From Tridacna crocea (lineage: Eukaryota; Mollusca; Bivalvia; Cardiida; Cardiidae), in the NCBI GenBank assembly GCA_943736015.1, contig OX031063.1, positions 6,615,001-6,679,000 on the forward strand: a stretch of DNA of 64,000 nt, in the 5' to 3' direction. Shown here in pieces: positions 21,799-35,210 of this stretch (positions are counted from its first letter, which is position 1; each line of letters begins with the position of its first letter). Below the pieces are notes generated by a model, which was not told where the DNA came from, did not search any database, and worked only from the letters and a program-made list of their open reading frames with translations. Both the position numbers and the translations under genes were made by a program.

Positions 21799-23476
21799 TT
21801 ACGATTTTATGCGCAGCACGTAACAGTCACGTATGGGTGAGATGGTCATCGTAACCAAATCAATGGCCCTAGTGAGAGAAAATGAAAAAGAAAAATCCCT
21901 ATAATTGACTTAAGCAATAGTTGTCGTCTGCTATAAAATATTCCGTAAGTTGATTTTTCATGTTTTTGCGGATACGTAAGTGGCACCTGCGAGACAGTAG
22001 ACAACCTAAATGGGTTTGTTGTCACGGTATAAAAAGATTGGAGAAAAAAAATTATTAAAAATTAAGTTCCCTCTATTTGACCTTCTAAGCAACAGGTGTC
22101 GTCTGCTATAAAATGCTCCACAAGTCGATTTTTCGCGTTTTTGCGATTACGTAACCTGCACCTATGAGACGGTAGTCAACGTAAATGGATTTGTCGTCAC
22201 GGTATAAAGAGACTGGAGAAAAAATATACATTAAAAATTTAGTTCCTTTTGTTTGATTTATGCAATAATAAGCAGTTGCTACTGAAAGAGCCTTCAGTCT
22301 TTTTTTAGCCACTTGTCGCATTATTTTTTTTTTTTTTTTTCGCATGAGTGGAACTGGCACATATGAGACGGTAGTCAACGTAACTGGGTTTCTTGTTGCG
22401 GTTTGAAGAGATTAGAAAAATTACACTTCAGTTGCCTTTGTTTGATATATGAGTTTTTAGTCTTTTTTTAGCCACTTGTCACATTAATTTCAGGGTTTGT
22501 TTTTTACACTGTACATTGATCACTTTGGCTCATTGAAAGTTTCAATGTGCAGCATTTATTGTGGGCTGAGAGTTGGAAAAGCAAATCCAGTGAAGGGCTG
22601 GGGAGTGGGGGGTGCATCGAGGGTTTAAGGGAATTAACTCTTGCAAGGGTTTTGAAAAGACCAAATCAAGGTCTTCTGCGCCCCTATTTTCTTAAATGTT
22701 TGCCTATTTTCAGTGAAATCTGGCATGTGTGGATGGTGCATGCCCGGCAGATTGCCAAGGACTGCACAGCAGCCTTTAAAGAAGACTTTAAATCCACTTT
22801 TATGCCGTTTTTTGCACTGTTTTTTATTCGATATATTAAGGCGCCATTTTGGAGCGATTTTGAAGCTCTCTGATTGGCTGATGGGCCCGAGTTTGAATTC
22901 TAAGGTCTTCTCTGATTGGCTGTTGGTATCCATTGTTGGTATCCAATCTGATTTCCTTAAAGCTTCTCTGATTGGATAATTTCAGAGAGGGAAGAGATTT
23001 GATTGGCTGATGGGAAAGGGGGGGAAATATCTGTTTATCTTTATTAACCTTTTACCACACAATGACGCGGCCTTTTAACACCCCAAAGGCTTATGAAAAT
23101 AATCTGAGGAAAGGAGAAAATACAGGTTACCAGCATTTTCTCCTTTTCCCACAATGTTTTCCACCCTATCAAAGAAAAAATTTGATTTTGAGTTATTCTT
23201 ACATCTTATTTTATCTTTTTGGCCTACTTGTAAATTTCTTCAAACAAGAACAAGATTTCTTTTATCGGAAAAAGTTTCCGCAACAGCAACCAGTTGCTTC
23301 TGAATTTTATATTTTCGCACAGCGGTTAAACATAAAATTGACTTTTGACTCGCGCGGTCATCCAAATTGGTTCAATGTTTTCATGACCCTGGTAAGAAAA
23401 CAGGGAAAATTTTTGTTTACCTTTCTTTGATTTGAACAACAGGTATCAGTTGCCTCCGAAAGTGTGGAAGTTGATT
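21799..23476 (+). repeat. Satellite unit 14 (1678 bp), three-unit block copy 2
   Basis: Same variant set and length as unit 11: GTAAGTTGAT near 21945, GCATGAGTGG near 22341, GAGTTTTTAGTC near 22451, and a 17-T tract. Confidence 0.97.
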
Positions 23477-25154
23477 TTACGATTTTATGCGCAGCACGTA
23501 ACAGTCACGTATGGGTGAGATGGTCATCGTAACCAAATCAATGGCCCTAGTGAGAGAAAATGAAAAAGAAAAATCCCTATAATTGACTTAAGCAATAGTT
23601 GTCGTCTGCTATAAAATATTCCGTAAGTCGATTTTTCATGTTTTTGCGGATACGTAAGTGGCACCTGCGAGACAGTAGACAACCTAAATGGGTTTGTTGT
23701 CACGGTATAAAAAGATTGGAGAAAAAAAATTATTAAAAATTAAGTTCCCTCTATTTGACCTTCTAAGCAACAGGTGTCGTCTGCTATAAAATGCTCCACA
23801 AGTCGATTTTTCGCGTTTTTGCGATTACGTAACCTGCACCTATGAGACGGTAGTCAACGTAAATGGATTTGTCGTCACGGTATAAAGAGACTGGAGAAAA
23901 AATATACATTAAAAATTTAGTTCCTTTTGTTTGATTTATGCAATAATAAGCAGTTGCTACTGAAAGAGCCTTCAGTCTTTTTTTAGCCACTTGTCGCATT
24001 ATTTTTTTTTTTTTTTTTCGCATGAGTGGAACTGGCACATATGAGACGGTAGTCAACGTAACTGGGTTTCTTGTTGCGGTTTGAAGAGATTAGAAAAATT
24101 ACACTTCAGTTGCCTTTGTTTGATATATGAGTTTTCAGTCTTTTTTTAGCCACTTGTCACATTAATTTCAGGGTTTTTTTTTTACACTGTACATTGATCA
24201 CTTTGGCTCATTGAAAGTTTCAATGTGCAGCATTTATTGTGGGCTGAGAGTTGGAAAAGCAAATCCAGTGAAGGGCTGGGGAGTGGGGGGTGCATCGAGG
24301 GTTTAAGGGAATTAACTCTTGCAAGGGTTTTGAAAAGACCAAATCAAGGTCTTCTGCGCCCCTATTTTCTTAAATGTTTGCCTATTTTCAGTGAAATCTG
24401 GCATGTGTGGATGGTGCATGCCCGGCAGATTGCCAAGGACTGCACAGCAGCCTTTAAAGAAGACTTTAAATCCACTTTTATGCCGTTTTTTGCACTGTTT
24501 TTTATTCGATATATTAAGGCGCCATTTTGGAGCGATTTTGAAGCTCTCTGATTGGCTGATGGGCCCGAGTTTGAATTCTAAGGTCTTCTCTGATTGGCTG
24601 TTGGTATCCATTGTTGGTATCCAATCTGATTTCCTTAAAGCTTCTCTGATTGGATAATTTCAGAGAGGGAAGAGATTTGATTGGCTGATGGGAAAGGGGG
24701 GGAAATATCTGTTTATCTTTATTAACCTTTTACCACACAATGACGCGGCCTTTTAACAGCCCAAAGGCTTATGAAAATAATCTGAGGAAAGGAGAAAATA
24801 CAGGTTACCAGCATTTTCTCCTTTTCCCACAATGTTTTCCACCCTATCAAAGAAAAAATTTGATTTTGAGTTATTCTTACATCTTATTTTATCTTTTTGG
24901 CCTACTTGTAAATTTCTTCAAACAAGAACAAGATTTCTTTTATCGGAAAAAGTTTCCGCAACAGCAACCAGTTGCTTCTGAATTTTATATTTTCGCACAG
25001 CGGTTAAACATAAAATTGACTTTTGACTCGCGCGGTCATCCAAATTGGTTCAATGTTTTCATGACCCTGGTAAGAAAACAGGGAAAATTTTTGTTTACCT
25101 TTCTTTGATTTGAACAACAGGTATCAGTTGCCTCCGAAAGTGTGGAAGTTGATT
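23477..25154 (+). repeat. Satellite unit 15 (1678 bp), three-unit block copy 2
   Basis: Same variant set and length as unit 12, including the long T run near 24173 and AACAGCCCAAAG near 24755. Confidence 0.97.
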
Positions 25155-26827
25155 TTACGATTTTATGCGCAGCACGTAACAGTCACGTATGGGTGAGATG
25201 GTCATCGTAACCAAATCAATGGCCCTAGTGAGAGAAAATGAAAAAGAAAAATCCCTATAATTGACTTAAGCAATAGTTGTCGTCTGCTATAAAATATTCC
25301 GTAAGTCGATTTTTCATGTTTTTGCGGATAGTAAGTGGCACCTGCGAGACAGTAGACAACCTAAATGGGTTTGTTGTCACGGTATAAAAAGATTGGAGAA
25401 AAAAAATTATTAAAAATTAAGTTCCCTCTATTTGACCTTCTAAGCAACAGGTGTCGTCTGCTATAAAATGCTCCACAAGTCGATTTTTCGCGTTTTTGCG
25501 ATTACGTAACCTGCACCTATGAGACGGTAGTCAACGTAAATGGATTTGTCGTCACGGTATAAAGAGACTGGAGAAAAAATATACATTAAAACTTTAGTTC
25601 CTTTTGTTTGATTTATGCAATAATAAGCAGTTGCTACTGAAAGAGCCTTCAGTCTTTTTTTAGCGACTTGTTGCATCATTTCTTTTTTTTTTCGCATGAG
25701 CGGAACTGGCACATATGAGACGGTAGTCAACGTAACTGGGTTTCTTGTTGCAGTTTGAAGAGATTAGAAAAATTACACTTCAGTTGCCTTTGTTTGATAT
25801 ATGAGTTTTCAGTCTTTTTTTAGCCACTTGTCACATTAATGTCAGGGTTTGTTTTTTACACTGTACATTGATCACTTTGGCTCATTGAAAGTTTCAATGT
25901 GCAGCATTTATTGTGGGCTGAGAGTTGGAAAAGCAAATCCAGTGAAGGGCTGGGGAGTGGGGGGTGCATCGAGGGTTTAAGGGAATTAACTCTTGCAAGG
26001 GTTTTGAAAAGACCAAATCAAGGTCTTCTGCGCCCCTATTTTCTTAAATGTTTGCCTTTTTTCAGTGAAATCTGGCATGTGTGGATGGTGCATGCCCGGC
26101 AGATTGCCAAGGACTGCACAGCAGCCTTTAAAGAAGACTTTAAATCCACTTTTATGCCGTTTTTTGCACTGTTTTTTATTCGATATATTAAGGCGCCATT
26201 TTGGAGCGATTTTGAAGCTCTCTGATTGGCTGATGGGCCCGAGTTTGAATTCTAAGGTCTTCTCTGATTGGCTGTTGGTATCCATTGTTGGTATCCAATC
26301 AGATTTCCTTAAAGCTTCTCTGATTGGATAATTTCAGAGAGGGAAGAGATTTGATTGGCTGATGGGAAAGGGGGGAAATATCTGTTTATCTTTATTAACC
26401 TTTTACCACACAATGACGCGGCCTTTTAACACCCCAAAGGCTTATGAAAATAATCTGAGGAAAGGAGAAAATACAGGTTACCAGCATTTTCTCCTTTTCC
26501 CACAATGTTTTCCACCCTATCAAAGAAAAAATTTGATTTTGAGTTATTCTTACATCTTATTTTATCTTTTTGGCCTACTTGTAAATTTCTTCAAACAAGA
26601 ACAAGATTTCTTTTATCGGAAAAAGTTTCCGCAACAGCAACCAGTTGCTTCTGAATTTTATATTTTTGCACAGCGGTTAAACATAAAATTGACTTTTGAC
26701 TCGCGCGGTCATCCAAATTGGTTCAATGTTTTCATGACCCTGGTAAGAAAACAGGGAAAATTTTTGTTTACCTTTCTTTGATTTGAACAACAGGTATCAG
26801 TTGCCTCCGAAAGTGTGGAAGTTGATT
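25155..26827 (+). repeat. Satellite unit 16 (1673 bp), three-unit block copy 2
   Basis: Same unusual variant set and length as unit 13 up to 26666. It then differs at 26667 (T, where unit 13 has C at 21638) and has CTCGCGCGG instead of CTCACGCGG, which marks the right limit of the duplicated block. Confidence 0.97.
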
Positions 26828-28504
26828 TTACGATTTTATGCGCAGCACGTAACAGTCACGTATGGGTGAGATGATCATCGTAACCAAATCAATGGCCCTA
26901 GTGAGAGAAAATGAAAAAGAAAAATCCCTATAATTGACTTAAGCAATAGTTGTCGTCTGCTATAAAATATTCCGTAAGTCGATTTTTCATGTTTTTGCGG
27001 ATACGTAAGTGGCACCTGCGAGACAGTAGACAACCTAAATGGGTTTGTTGTCACGGTATAAAAAGATTGGAGAAAAAAAATTATTAAAAATTAAGTTCCC
27101 TCTATTTGACCTTCTAAGCAACAGGTGTCGTCTGCTATAAAATGCTCCACAAGTCGATTTTTCGCGTTTTTGCGATTACGTAACCTGCACCTATGAGACG
27201 GTAGTCAACGTAAATGGATTTGTCGTCACGGTATAAAGAGACTGGAGAAAAAATATACATTAAAAATTTAGTTCCTTTTGTTTGATTTATGCAATAATAA
27301 GCAGTTGCTACTGAAAGAGCCTTCAGTCTTTTTTTAGCCACTTGTCGCATTATTATTTTTTTTTTTTTCGCATTAGCGGAACTGGCACATATGAGACGGT
27401 AGTCAACGTAACTGGGTTTCTTGTTGCGGTTTGAAGAGATTAGAAAAATTACACTTCAGTTGCCTTTGTTTGATATATGAGTTTTCAGTCTTTTTTTAGC
27501 CACTTGTCACATTAATTTCAGGGTTTGTTTTTTACACTGTACATTGATCACTTTGGCTCATTGAAAGTTTCAATGTGCAGCATTTATTGTGGGCTGAGAG
27601 TTGGAAAAGCAAATCCAGTGAAGGGCTGGGGAGTGGGGGGTGCATCGAGGGTTTAAGGGAATTAACTCTTGCAAGGGTTTTGAAAAGACCAAATCAAGGT
27701 CTTCTGCGCCCCTATTTTCTTAAATGTTTGCCTATTTTCAGTGAAATCTGGCATGTGTGGATGGTGCATGCCCGGCAGATTGCCAAGGACTGCACAGCAG
27801 CCTTTAAAGAAGACTTTAAATCCACTTTTATGCCGTTTTTTGCACTGTTTTTTATTCGATATATTAAGGCGCCATTTTGGAGCGATTTTGAAGCTCTCTG
27901 ATTGGCTGATGGGCCCGAGTTTGAATTCTAAGGTCTTCTCTGATTGGCTGTTGGTATCCATTTTTGGTATCCAATCTGATTTCCTTAAAGCTTCTCTGAT
28001 TGGATAATTTCAGAGAGGGAAGAGATTTGATTGGCTGATGGGAAAGGGGGGGAAATATCTGTTTATCTTTATTAACCTTTTACCACACAATGACGCGGCC
28101 TTTTAACACCCCAAAGGCTTATGAAAATAATCTGAGGAAAGGAGAAAATACAGGTTACCAGCATTTTCTCCTTTTCCCACAATGTTTTCCACCCTATCAA
28201 AGAAAAAATTTGATTTTGAGTTATTCTTACATCTTATTTTATCTTTTTGGCCTACTTGTAAATTTCTTCAAACAAGAACAAGATTTCTTTTATCGGAAAA
28301 AGTTTCCGCAACAGCAACCAGTTGCTTCTGAATTTTATATTTTCGCACAGCGGTTAAACATAAAATTGACTTTTGACTCGCGCGGTCATCCAAATTGGTT
28401 CAATGTTTTCATGACCCTGGTAAGAAAACAGGGAAAATTTTTGTTTACCTTTCTTTGATTTGAACAACAGGTATCAGTTGCCTCCGAAAGTGTGGAAGTT
28501 GATT
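26828..28504 (+). repeat. Satellite unit 17 (1677 bp)
   Basis: Has GAGATGATCATC near 26869 (shared with unit 19), an A-interrupted T tract, GCATTAGCGG near 27370 and CCATTTTTGG near 27958 (shared with units 10, 20 and 21). Confidence 0.97.
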
Positions 28505-30178
28505 TTACGATTTTATGCGCAGCACGTAACAGTCACGTATGGGTGAGATGGTCATCGTAACCAAATCAATGGCCCTAGTGAGAGAAAATGAAAAAGAAAA
28601 ATCCCTATAATTGACTTAAGCAATAGTTGTCGTCTGCTATAAAATATTCCGTAAGTCGATTTTTCATGTTTTTGCGGATAGTAAGTGGCACCTGCGAGAC
28701 AGTAGACAACCTAAATGGGTTTGTTGTCACGGTATAAAAAGATTGGAGAAAAAAAATTATTAAAAATTAAGTTCCCTCTATTTGACCTTCTAAGCAACAG
28801 GTGTCGTCTGCTATAAAATGCTCCACAAGTCGATTTTTCGCGTTTTTGCGATTACGTAACCTGCACCTATGAGACGGTAGTCAACGTAAATGGATTTGTC
28901 GTCACGGTATAAAGAGACTGGAGAAAAAATATACATTAAAAATTTAGTTCCTTTTGTTTGATTTATGCAATAATAAGCAGTTGCTACTGAAAGAGCCTTC
29001 AGTCTTTTTTTAGCCACTTGTTGCATTATTTTTTTTTTTTTTCGCATGAGCGGAACTGGCACATATGAGACGGTAGTCAACGTAACTGGGTTTCTTGTTG
29101 CAGTTTGAAGAGATTAGAAAAATTACACTTCAGTTGCCTTTGTTTGATATATGAGTTTTCAGTCTTTTTTTAGCCACTTGTCACATTAATTTCAGGGTTT
29201 GTTTTTTACACTGTACATTGATCACTTTGGCTCATTGAAAGTTTCAATGTGCAGCATTTATTGTGGGCTGAGAGTTGGAAAAGCAAATCCAGTGAGGGGC
29301 TGGGGAGTGGGGGGTGCATCGAGGGTTTAAGGGAATTAACTCTTGCAAGGGTTTTGAAAAGACCAAATCAAGGTCTTCTGCGCCCCTATTTTCTTAAATG
29401 TTTGCCTTTTTTCAGTGAAATCTGGCATGTGTGGATGGTGCATGCCCGGCAGATTGCCAAGGACTGCACAGCAGCCTTTAAAGAAGACTTTAAATCCACT
29501 TTTATGCCGTTTTTTGCACTGTTTTTTATTCGATATATTAAGGCGCCATTTTGGAGCGATTTTGAAGCTCTCTGATTGGCTGATGGGCCCGAGTTTGAAT
29601 TCTAAGGTCTTCTCTGATTGGCTGTTGGTATCCATTGTTGGTATCCAATCTGATTTCCTTAAAGCTTCTCTGATTGGATAATTTCAGAGAGGGAAGAGAT
29701 TTGATTGGCTGATGGGAAAGGGGGGGAAATATCTGTTTATCTTTATTAACCTTTTACCACACAATGACGCGGCCTTTTAACACCCCAAAGGCTTATGAAA
29801 ATAATCTGAGGAAAGGAGAAAATACAGGTTACCAGCATTTTCTCCTTTTCCCACAATGTTTTCCACCCTATCAAAGAAAAAATTTGATTTTGAGTTATTC
29901 TTACATCTTATTTTATCTTTTTGGCCTACTTGTAAATTTCTTCAAACAAGAACAAGATTTCTTTTATCGGAAAAAGTTTCCGCAACAGCAACCAGTTGCT
30001 TCTGAATTTTATATTTTCGCACAGCGGTTAAACATAAAATTGACTTTTGACTCGCGCGGTCATCCAAATTGGTTCAATGTTTTCATGACCCTGGTAAGAA
30101 AACAGGGAAAATTTTTGTTTACCTTTCTTTGATTTGAACAACAGGTATCAGTTGCCTCCGAAAGTGTGGAAGTTGATT
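28505..30178 (+). repeat. Satellite unit 18 (1674 bp)
   Basis: A member of the unit 13/16 lineage: GGATAGTAAG near 28676, CTTGTTGCATT near 29017, TTGCAGTTTG near 29097 and TGCCTTTTTT near 29403. It lacks AAAACTTTAG, AATGTCAGGG and AATCAGATTT. A private GTGAGGGGC lies near 29293. Confidence 0.97.
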
Positions 30179-31855
30179 TTACGATTTTATGCGCAGCACG
30201 TAACAGTCACGTATGGGTGAGATGATCATCGTAACCAAATCAATGGCCCTAGTGAGAGAAAATGAAAAAGAAAAATCCCTATAATTGACTTAAGCAATAG
30301 TTGTCGTCTGCTATAAAATATTCCGTAAGTCGATTTTTCATGTTTTTGCGGATACGTAAGTGGCACCTGCGAGACAGTAGACAACCTAAATGGGTTTGTT
30401 GTCACGGTATAAAAAGATTGGAGAAAAAAAATTATTAAAAATTAAGTTCCCTCTATTTGACCTTCTAAGCAACAGGTGTCGTCTGCTATAAAATGCTCCA
30501 CAAGTCGATTTTTCACGTTTTTGCGATTACGTAACCTGCACCTATGAGACGGTAGTCAACGTAAATGGATTTGTCGTCACGGTATAAAGAGACTGGAGAA
30601 AAAATATACATTAAAAATTTAGTTCCTTTTGTTTGATTTATGCAATAATAAGCAGTTGCTACTGAAAGAGCCTTCAGTCTTTTTTTAGCCACTTGTCGCA
30701 TTATTATTTTTTTTTTTTTTCGCATGAGCGGAACTGGCACATATGAGACGGTAGTCAACGTAACTGGGTTTCTTGTTGCGGTTTGAAGAGATTAGAAAAA
30801 TTACACTTCAGTTGCCTTTGTTTGATATATGAGTTTTCAGTCTTTTTTTAGCCACTTGTCACATTAATTTCAGGGTTTGTTTTTTACACTGTACATTGAT
30901 CACTTTGGCTCATTGAAAGTTTCAATGTGCAGCATTTATTGTGGGCTGAGAGTTGGAAAAGCAAATCCAGTGAAGGGCTGGGGAGTGGGGGGTGCATCGA
31001 GGGTTTAAGGGAATTAACTCTTGCAAGGGTTTTGAAAAGACCAAATCAAGGTCTTCTGCGCCCCTATTTTCTTAAATGTTTGCCTATTTTCAGTGAAATC
31101 TGGCATGTGTGGATGGTGCATGCCCGGCAGATTGCCAAGGACTGCACAGCAGCCTTTAAAGAAGACTTTAAATCCACTTTTATGCCGTTTTTTGCACTGT
31201 TTTTTATTCGATATATTAAGGCGCCATTTTGGAGCGATTTTGAAGCTCTCTGATTGGCTGATGGGCCCGAGTTTGAATTCTAAGGTCTTCTCTGATTGGC
31301 TGTTGGTATCCATTGTTGGTATCCAATCTGATTTCCTTAAAGCTTCTCTGATTGGATAATTTCAGAGAGGGAAGAGATTTGATTGGCTGATGGGAAAGGG
31401 GGGAAATATCTGTTTATCTTTATTAACCTTTTACCACACAATGACGCGGCCTTTTAACACCCCAAAGGCTTATGAAAATAATCTGAGGAAAGGAGAAAAT
31501 ACAGGTTACCAGCATTTTCTCCTTTTCCCACAATGTTTTCCACCCTATCAAAGAAAAAATTTGATTTTGAGTTATTCTTACATCTTATTTTATCTTTTTG
31601 GCCTACTTGTAAATTTCTTCAAACAAGAACAAGATTTCTTTTATCGGAAAAAGTTTCTGCAACAGCAACCAGTTGCTTCTGAATTTTATATTTTCGCACA
31701 GCGGTTAAACATAAAATTGACTTTTGACTCGCGCGGTCATCCAAATTGGTTCAATGTTTTCATGACCCTGGTAAGAAAACAGGGAAAATTTTTGTTTACC
31801 TTTCTTTGATTTGAACAACAGGTATCAGTTGCCTCCGAAAGTGTGGAAGTTGATT
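30179..31855 (+). repeat. Satellite unit 19 (1677 bp)
   Basis: Has GAGATGATCATC near 30220 and an A-interrupted T tract, as in unit 17. Also has TTTTCACGTTT near 30510 (shared with unit 38), a six-G run, and GTTTCTGCAAC near 31655, which weakens the CGGAAA/TTTCCG hairpin. Confidence 0.97.
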
Positions 31856-33533
31856 TTACGATTTTATGCGCAGCACGTAACAGTCACGTATGGGTGAGAT
31901 GGTCATCGTAACCAAATCAATGGCCCTAGTGAGAGAAAATGAAAAAGAAAAATCCCTATAATTGACTTAAGCAATAGTTGTCGTCTGCTATAAAATATTC
32001 CGTAAGTCGATTTTTCATGTTTTTGCGGATACGTAAGTGGCACCTGCGAGACAGTAGACAACCTAAATGGGTTTGTTGTCACGGTATAAAAAGATTGGAG
32101 AAAAAAAATTATTAAAAATTAAGTTCCCTCTATTTGACCTTCTAAGCAACAGGTGTCGTCTGCTATAAAATGCTCCACAAGTCGATTTTTCGCGTTTTTG
32201 CGATTACGTAACCTGCACCTATGAGACAGTAGTCAACGTAAATGGATTTGTCGTCACGGTATAAAGAGACTGGAGAAAAAATATACATTAAAAATTTAGT
32301 TCCTTTTGTTTGATTTATGCAATAATAAGCAGTTGCTACTGAAAGAGCCTTCAGTCTTTTTTTAGCCACTTGTCGCATTATTATTTTTTTTTTTTTTCGC
32401 ATGAGCGGAACTGGCACATATGAGACGGTAGTCAACGTAACTGGGTTTCTTGTTGCGGTTTGAAGAGATTAGAAAAATTACACTTCAGTTGCCTTTGTTT
32501 GATATATGAGTTTTCCGTCTTTTTTTAGCCACTTGTCACATTAATTTCAGGGTTTGTTTTTTACACTGTACATTGATCACTTTGGCTCATTGAAAGTTTC
32601 AATGTGCAGCATTTATTGTGGGCTGAGAGTTGGAAAAGCAAATCCAGTGAAGGGCTGGGGAGTGGGGGGTGCATCGAGGGTTTAAGGGAATTAACTCTTG
32701 CAAGGGTTTTGAAAAGACCAAATCAAGGTCTTCTGCGCCCCTATTTTCTTAAATGTTTGCCTATTTTCAGTGAAATCTGGCATGTGTGGATGGTGCATGC
32801 CCGGCAGATTGCCAAGGACTGCACAGCAGCCTTTAAAGAAGACTTTAAATCCACTTTTATGCCGTTTTTTGCACTGTTTTTTATTCGATATATTAAGGCG
32901 CCATTTTGGAGCGATTTTGAAGCTCTCTGATTGGCTGATGGGCCCGAGTTTGAATTCTAAGGTCTTCTCTGATTGGCTGTTGGTATCCATTTTTGGTATC
33001 CAATCTGATTTCCTTAAAGCTTCTCTGATTGGATAATTTCAGAGAGGGAAGAGATTTGATTGGCTGATGGGAAAGGGGGGGAAATATCTGTTTATCTTTA
33101 TTAACCTTTTACCACACAATGACGCGGCCTTTTAACACCCCAAAGGCTTATGAAAATAATCTGAGGAAAGGAGAAAATACAGGTTACCAGCATTTTCTCC
33201 TTTTCCCACAATGTTTTCCACCCTATCAAAGAAAAAATTTGATTTTGAGTTATTCTTACATCTTATTTTATCTTTTTGGCCTACTTGTAAATTTCTTCAA
33301 ACAAGAACAAGATTTCTTTTATCGGAAAAAGTTTCCGCAACAGCAACCAGTTGCTTCTGAATTTTATATTTTCGCACAGCGGTTAAACATAAAATTGACT
33401 TTTGACTCGCGCGGTCATCCAAATTGGTTCAATGTTTTCATGACCCTGGTAAGAAAACAGGGAAAATTTTTGTTTACCTTTCTTTGATTTGAACAACAGG
33501 TATCAGTTGCCTCCAAAAGTGTGGAAGTTGATT
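31856..33533 (+). repeat. Satellite unit 20 (1678 bp)
   Basis: Has TGAGACAGTAG near 32223, an A-interrupted T tract, GTTTTCCGTC near 32510, CCATTTTTGG near 32988 (as unit 17, three units upstream) and CCTCCAAAAG near 33511. Confidence 0.97.
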
Positions 33534-35210
33534 TTACGATTTTATGCGCAGCACGTAACAGTCACGTATGGGTGAGATGGTCATCGTAACCAAATCAATG
33601 GCCCTAGTGAGAGAAAATGAAAAAGAAAAATCCCTATAATTGACTTAAACAATAGTTGTCGTCTGCTATAAAATATTCCGTAAGTCGATTTTTCATGTTT
33701 TTGCGGATAGTAAGTGGCACCTGCGAGACAGTAGACAACCTAAATGGGTTTGTTGTCACGGTATAAAAAGATTGGAGAAAAAAAATTATCAAAAATTAAG
33801 TTCCCTCTATTTGACCTTCTAAGCAACAGGTGTCGTCTGCTATAAAATGCTCCACAAGTCGATTTTTCGCGTTTTTGCGATTACGTAACCTGCACCTATG
33901 AGACGGTAGTCAACGTAAATGGATTTGTCGTCACGGTATAAAGAGACTGGAGAAAAAATATACATTAAAAATTTAGTTCCTTCTGTTTGATTTATGCAAT
34001 AATAAGCAGTTGGTACTGAAAGAGCCTTCAGTCTTTTTTTAGCCACTTGTCGCATTATTTTTTTTTTTTTTTTTCGCATGAGCGGAACTGGCACATATGA
34101 GACGGTAGTCAACGTAACTGGGTTTCTTGTTGCGGTTTGAAGAGATTAGAAAAATTACACTTCAGTTGCCTTTGTTTGATAAATGAGTTTTCAGTCTTTT
34201 TTTAGCCACTTGTCACATTAATTTCAGGGTTTGTTTTTTACACTGTACATTGATCACTTTGGCTCATTGAAAGTTTCAATGTGCAGCATTTATTGTGGGC
34301 TGAGAGTTGGAAAAGCAAATCCAGTGAAGGGCTGGGGAGTGGGGGGTGCATCGAGGGTTTAAGGGAATTAACTCTTGCAAGGGTTTTGAAAAGACCAAAT
34401 CAAGGTCTTCTGCGCCCCTATTTTCTTAAATGTTTGCCTATTTTCAGTGAAATCTGGCATGTGTGGATGGTGCATGCCCGGCAGATTGCCAAGGACTGCA
34501 CAGCAGCCTTTAAAGAAGACTTTAAATCCACTTTTATGCCGTTTTTTGCACTGTTTTTTATTCGATATATTAAGGCGCCATTTTGGAGCGATTTTGAAGC
34601 TCTCTGATTGGCTGATGGGCCCGAGTTTGAATTCTAAGGTCTTCTCTGATTGGCTGTTGGCATCCATTTTTGGTATCCAATCTGATTTCCTTAAAGCTTC
34701 TCTGATTGGATAATTTCAGAGAGGGAAGAGATTTGATTGGCTGATGGGAAAGGGGAGGAAATATCTGTTTATCTTTATTAACCTTTTACCACACAATGAC
34801 GCGGCCTTTTAACACCCCAAAGGCTTATGAAAATAATCTGAGGAAAGGAGAAAATACAGGTTACCAGCATTTTCTCCTTTTCCCACAATGTTTTCCACCC
34901 TATCAAAGAAAAAATTTGATTTTGAGTTATTCTTACATCTTATTTTATCCTTTTGGCCTACTTGTAAATTTCTTCAAACAAGAACAAGATTTCTTTTATC
35001 GGAAAAAGTTTTCGCAACAGCAACCAGTTGCTTCTGAATTTTATATTTTCGCACAGCGGTTAAACATAAAATTGACTTTTGACTCGCGCGGTCATCCAAA
35101 TTGGTTCAATGTTTTCATGACCCTGGTAAGAAAACAGGGAAAATTTTTGTTTACCTTTCTTTGATTTGAACAACAGGTATCAGTTGCCTCCGAAAGTGTG
35201 GAAGTTGATT
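33534..35210 (+). repeat. Satellite unit 21 (1677 bp), among the most diverged
   Basis: About ten departures from the common sequence: TTAAACAATAG near 33647, GGATAGTAAG near 33705, TTATCAAAAA near 33786, CCTTCTGTTTG near 33981, GTTGGTACTG near 34010, GATAAATGAG near 34179, GGCATCCATTTTTGG near 34660, AGGGGAGGAAAT near 34751, TATCCTTTTGG near 34947 and GTTTTCGC near 35009. It shares GGATAGTAAG with unit 18 and the last two with unit 23. Confidence 0.97.

Larger units (their letters stand above)
21347..26375 (+). repeat. Three-unit higher-order block, copy 2 (5029 bp)
   Basis: Directly abuts copy 1. Units 14, 15 and 16 repeat the lengths (1678, 1678, 1673) and variants of units 11, 12 and 13. 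Identity extends a little past the block to 26666, and the first mismatch is at 26667. The exact breakpoint is ambiguous because the units themselves are homologous. Confidence 0.9.
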
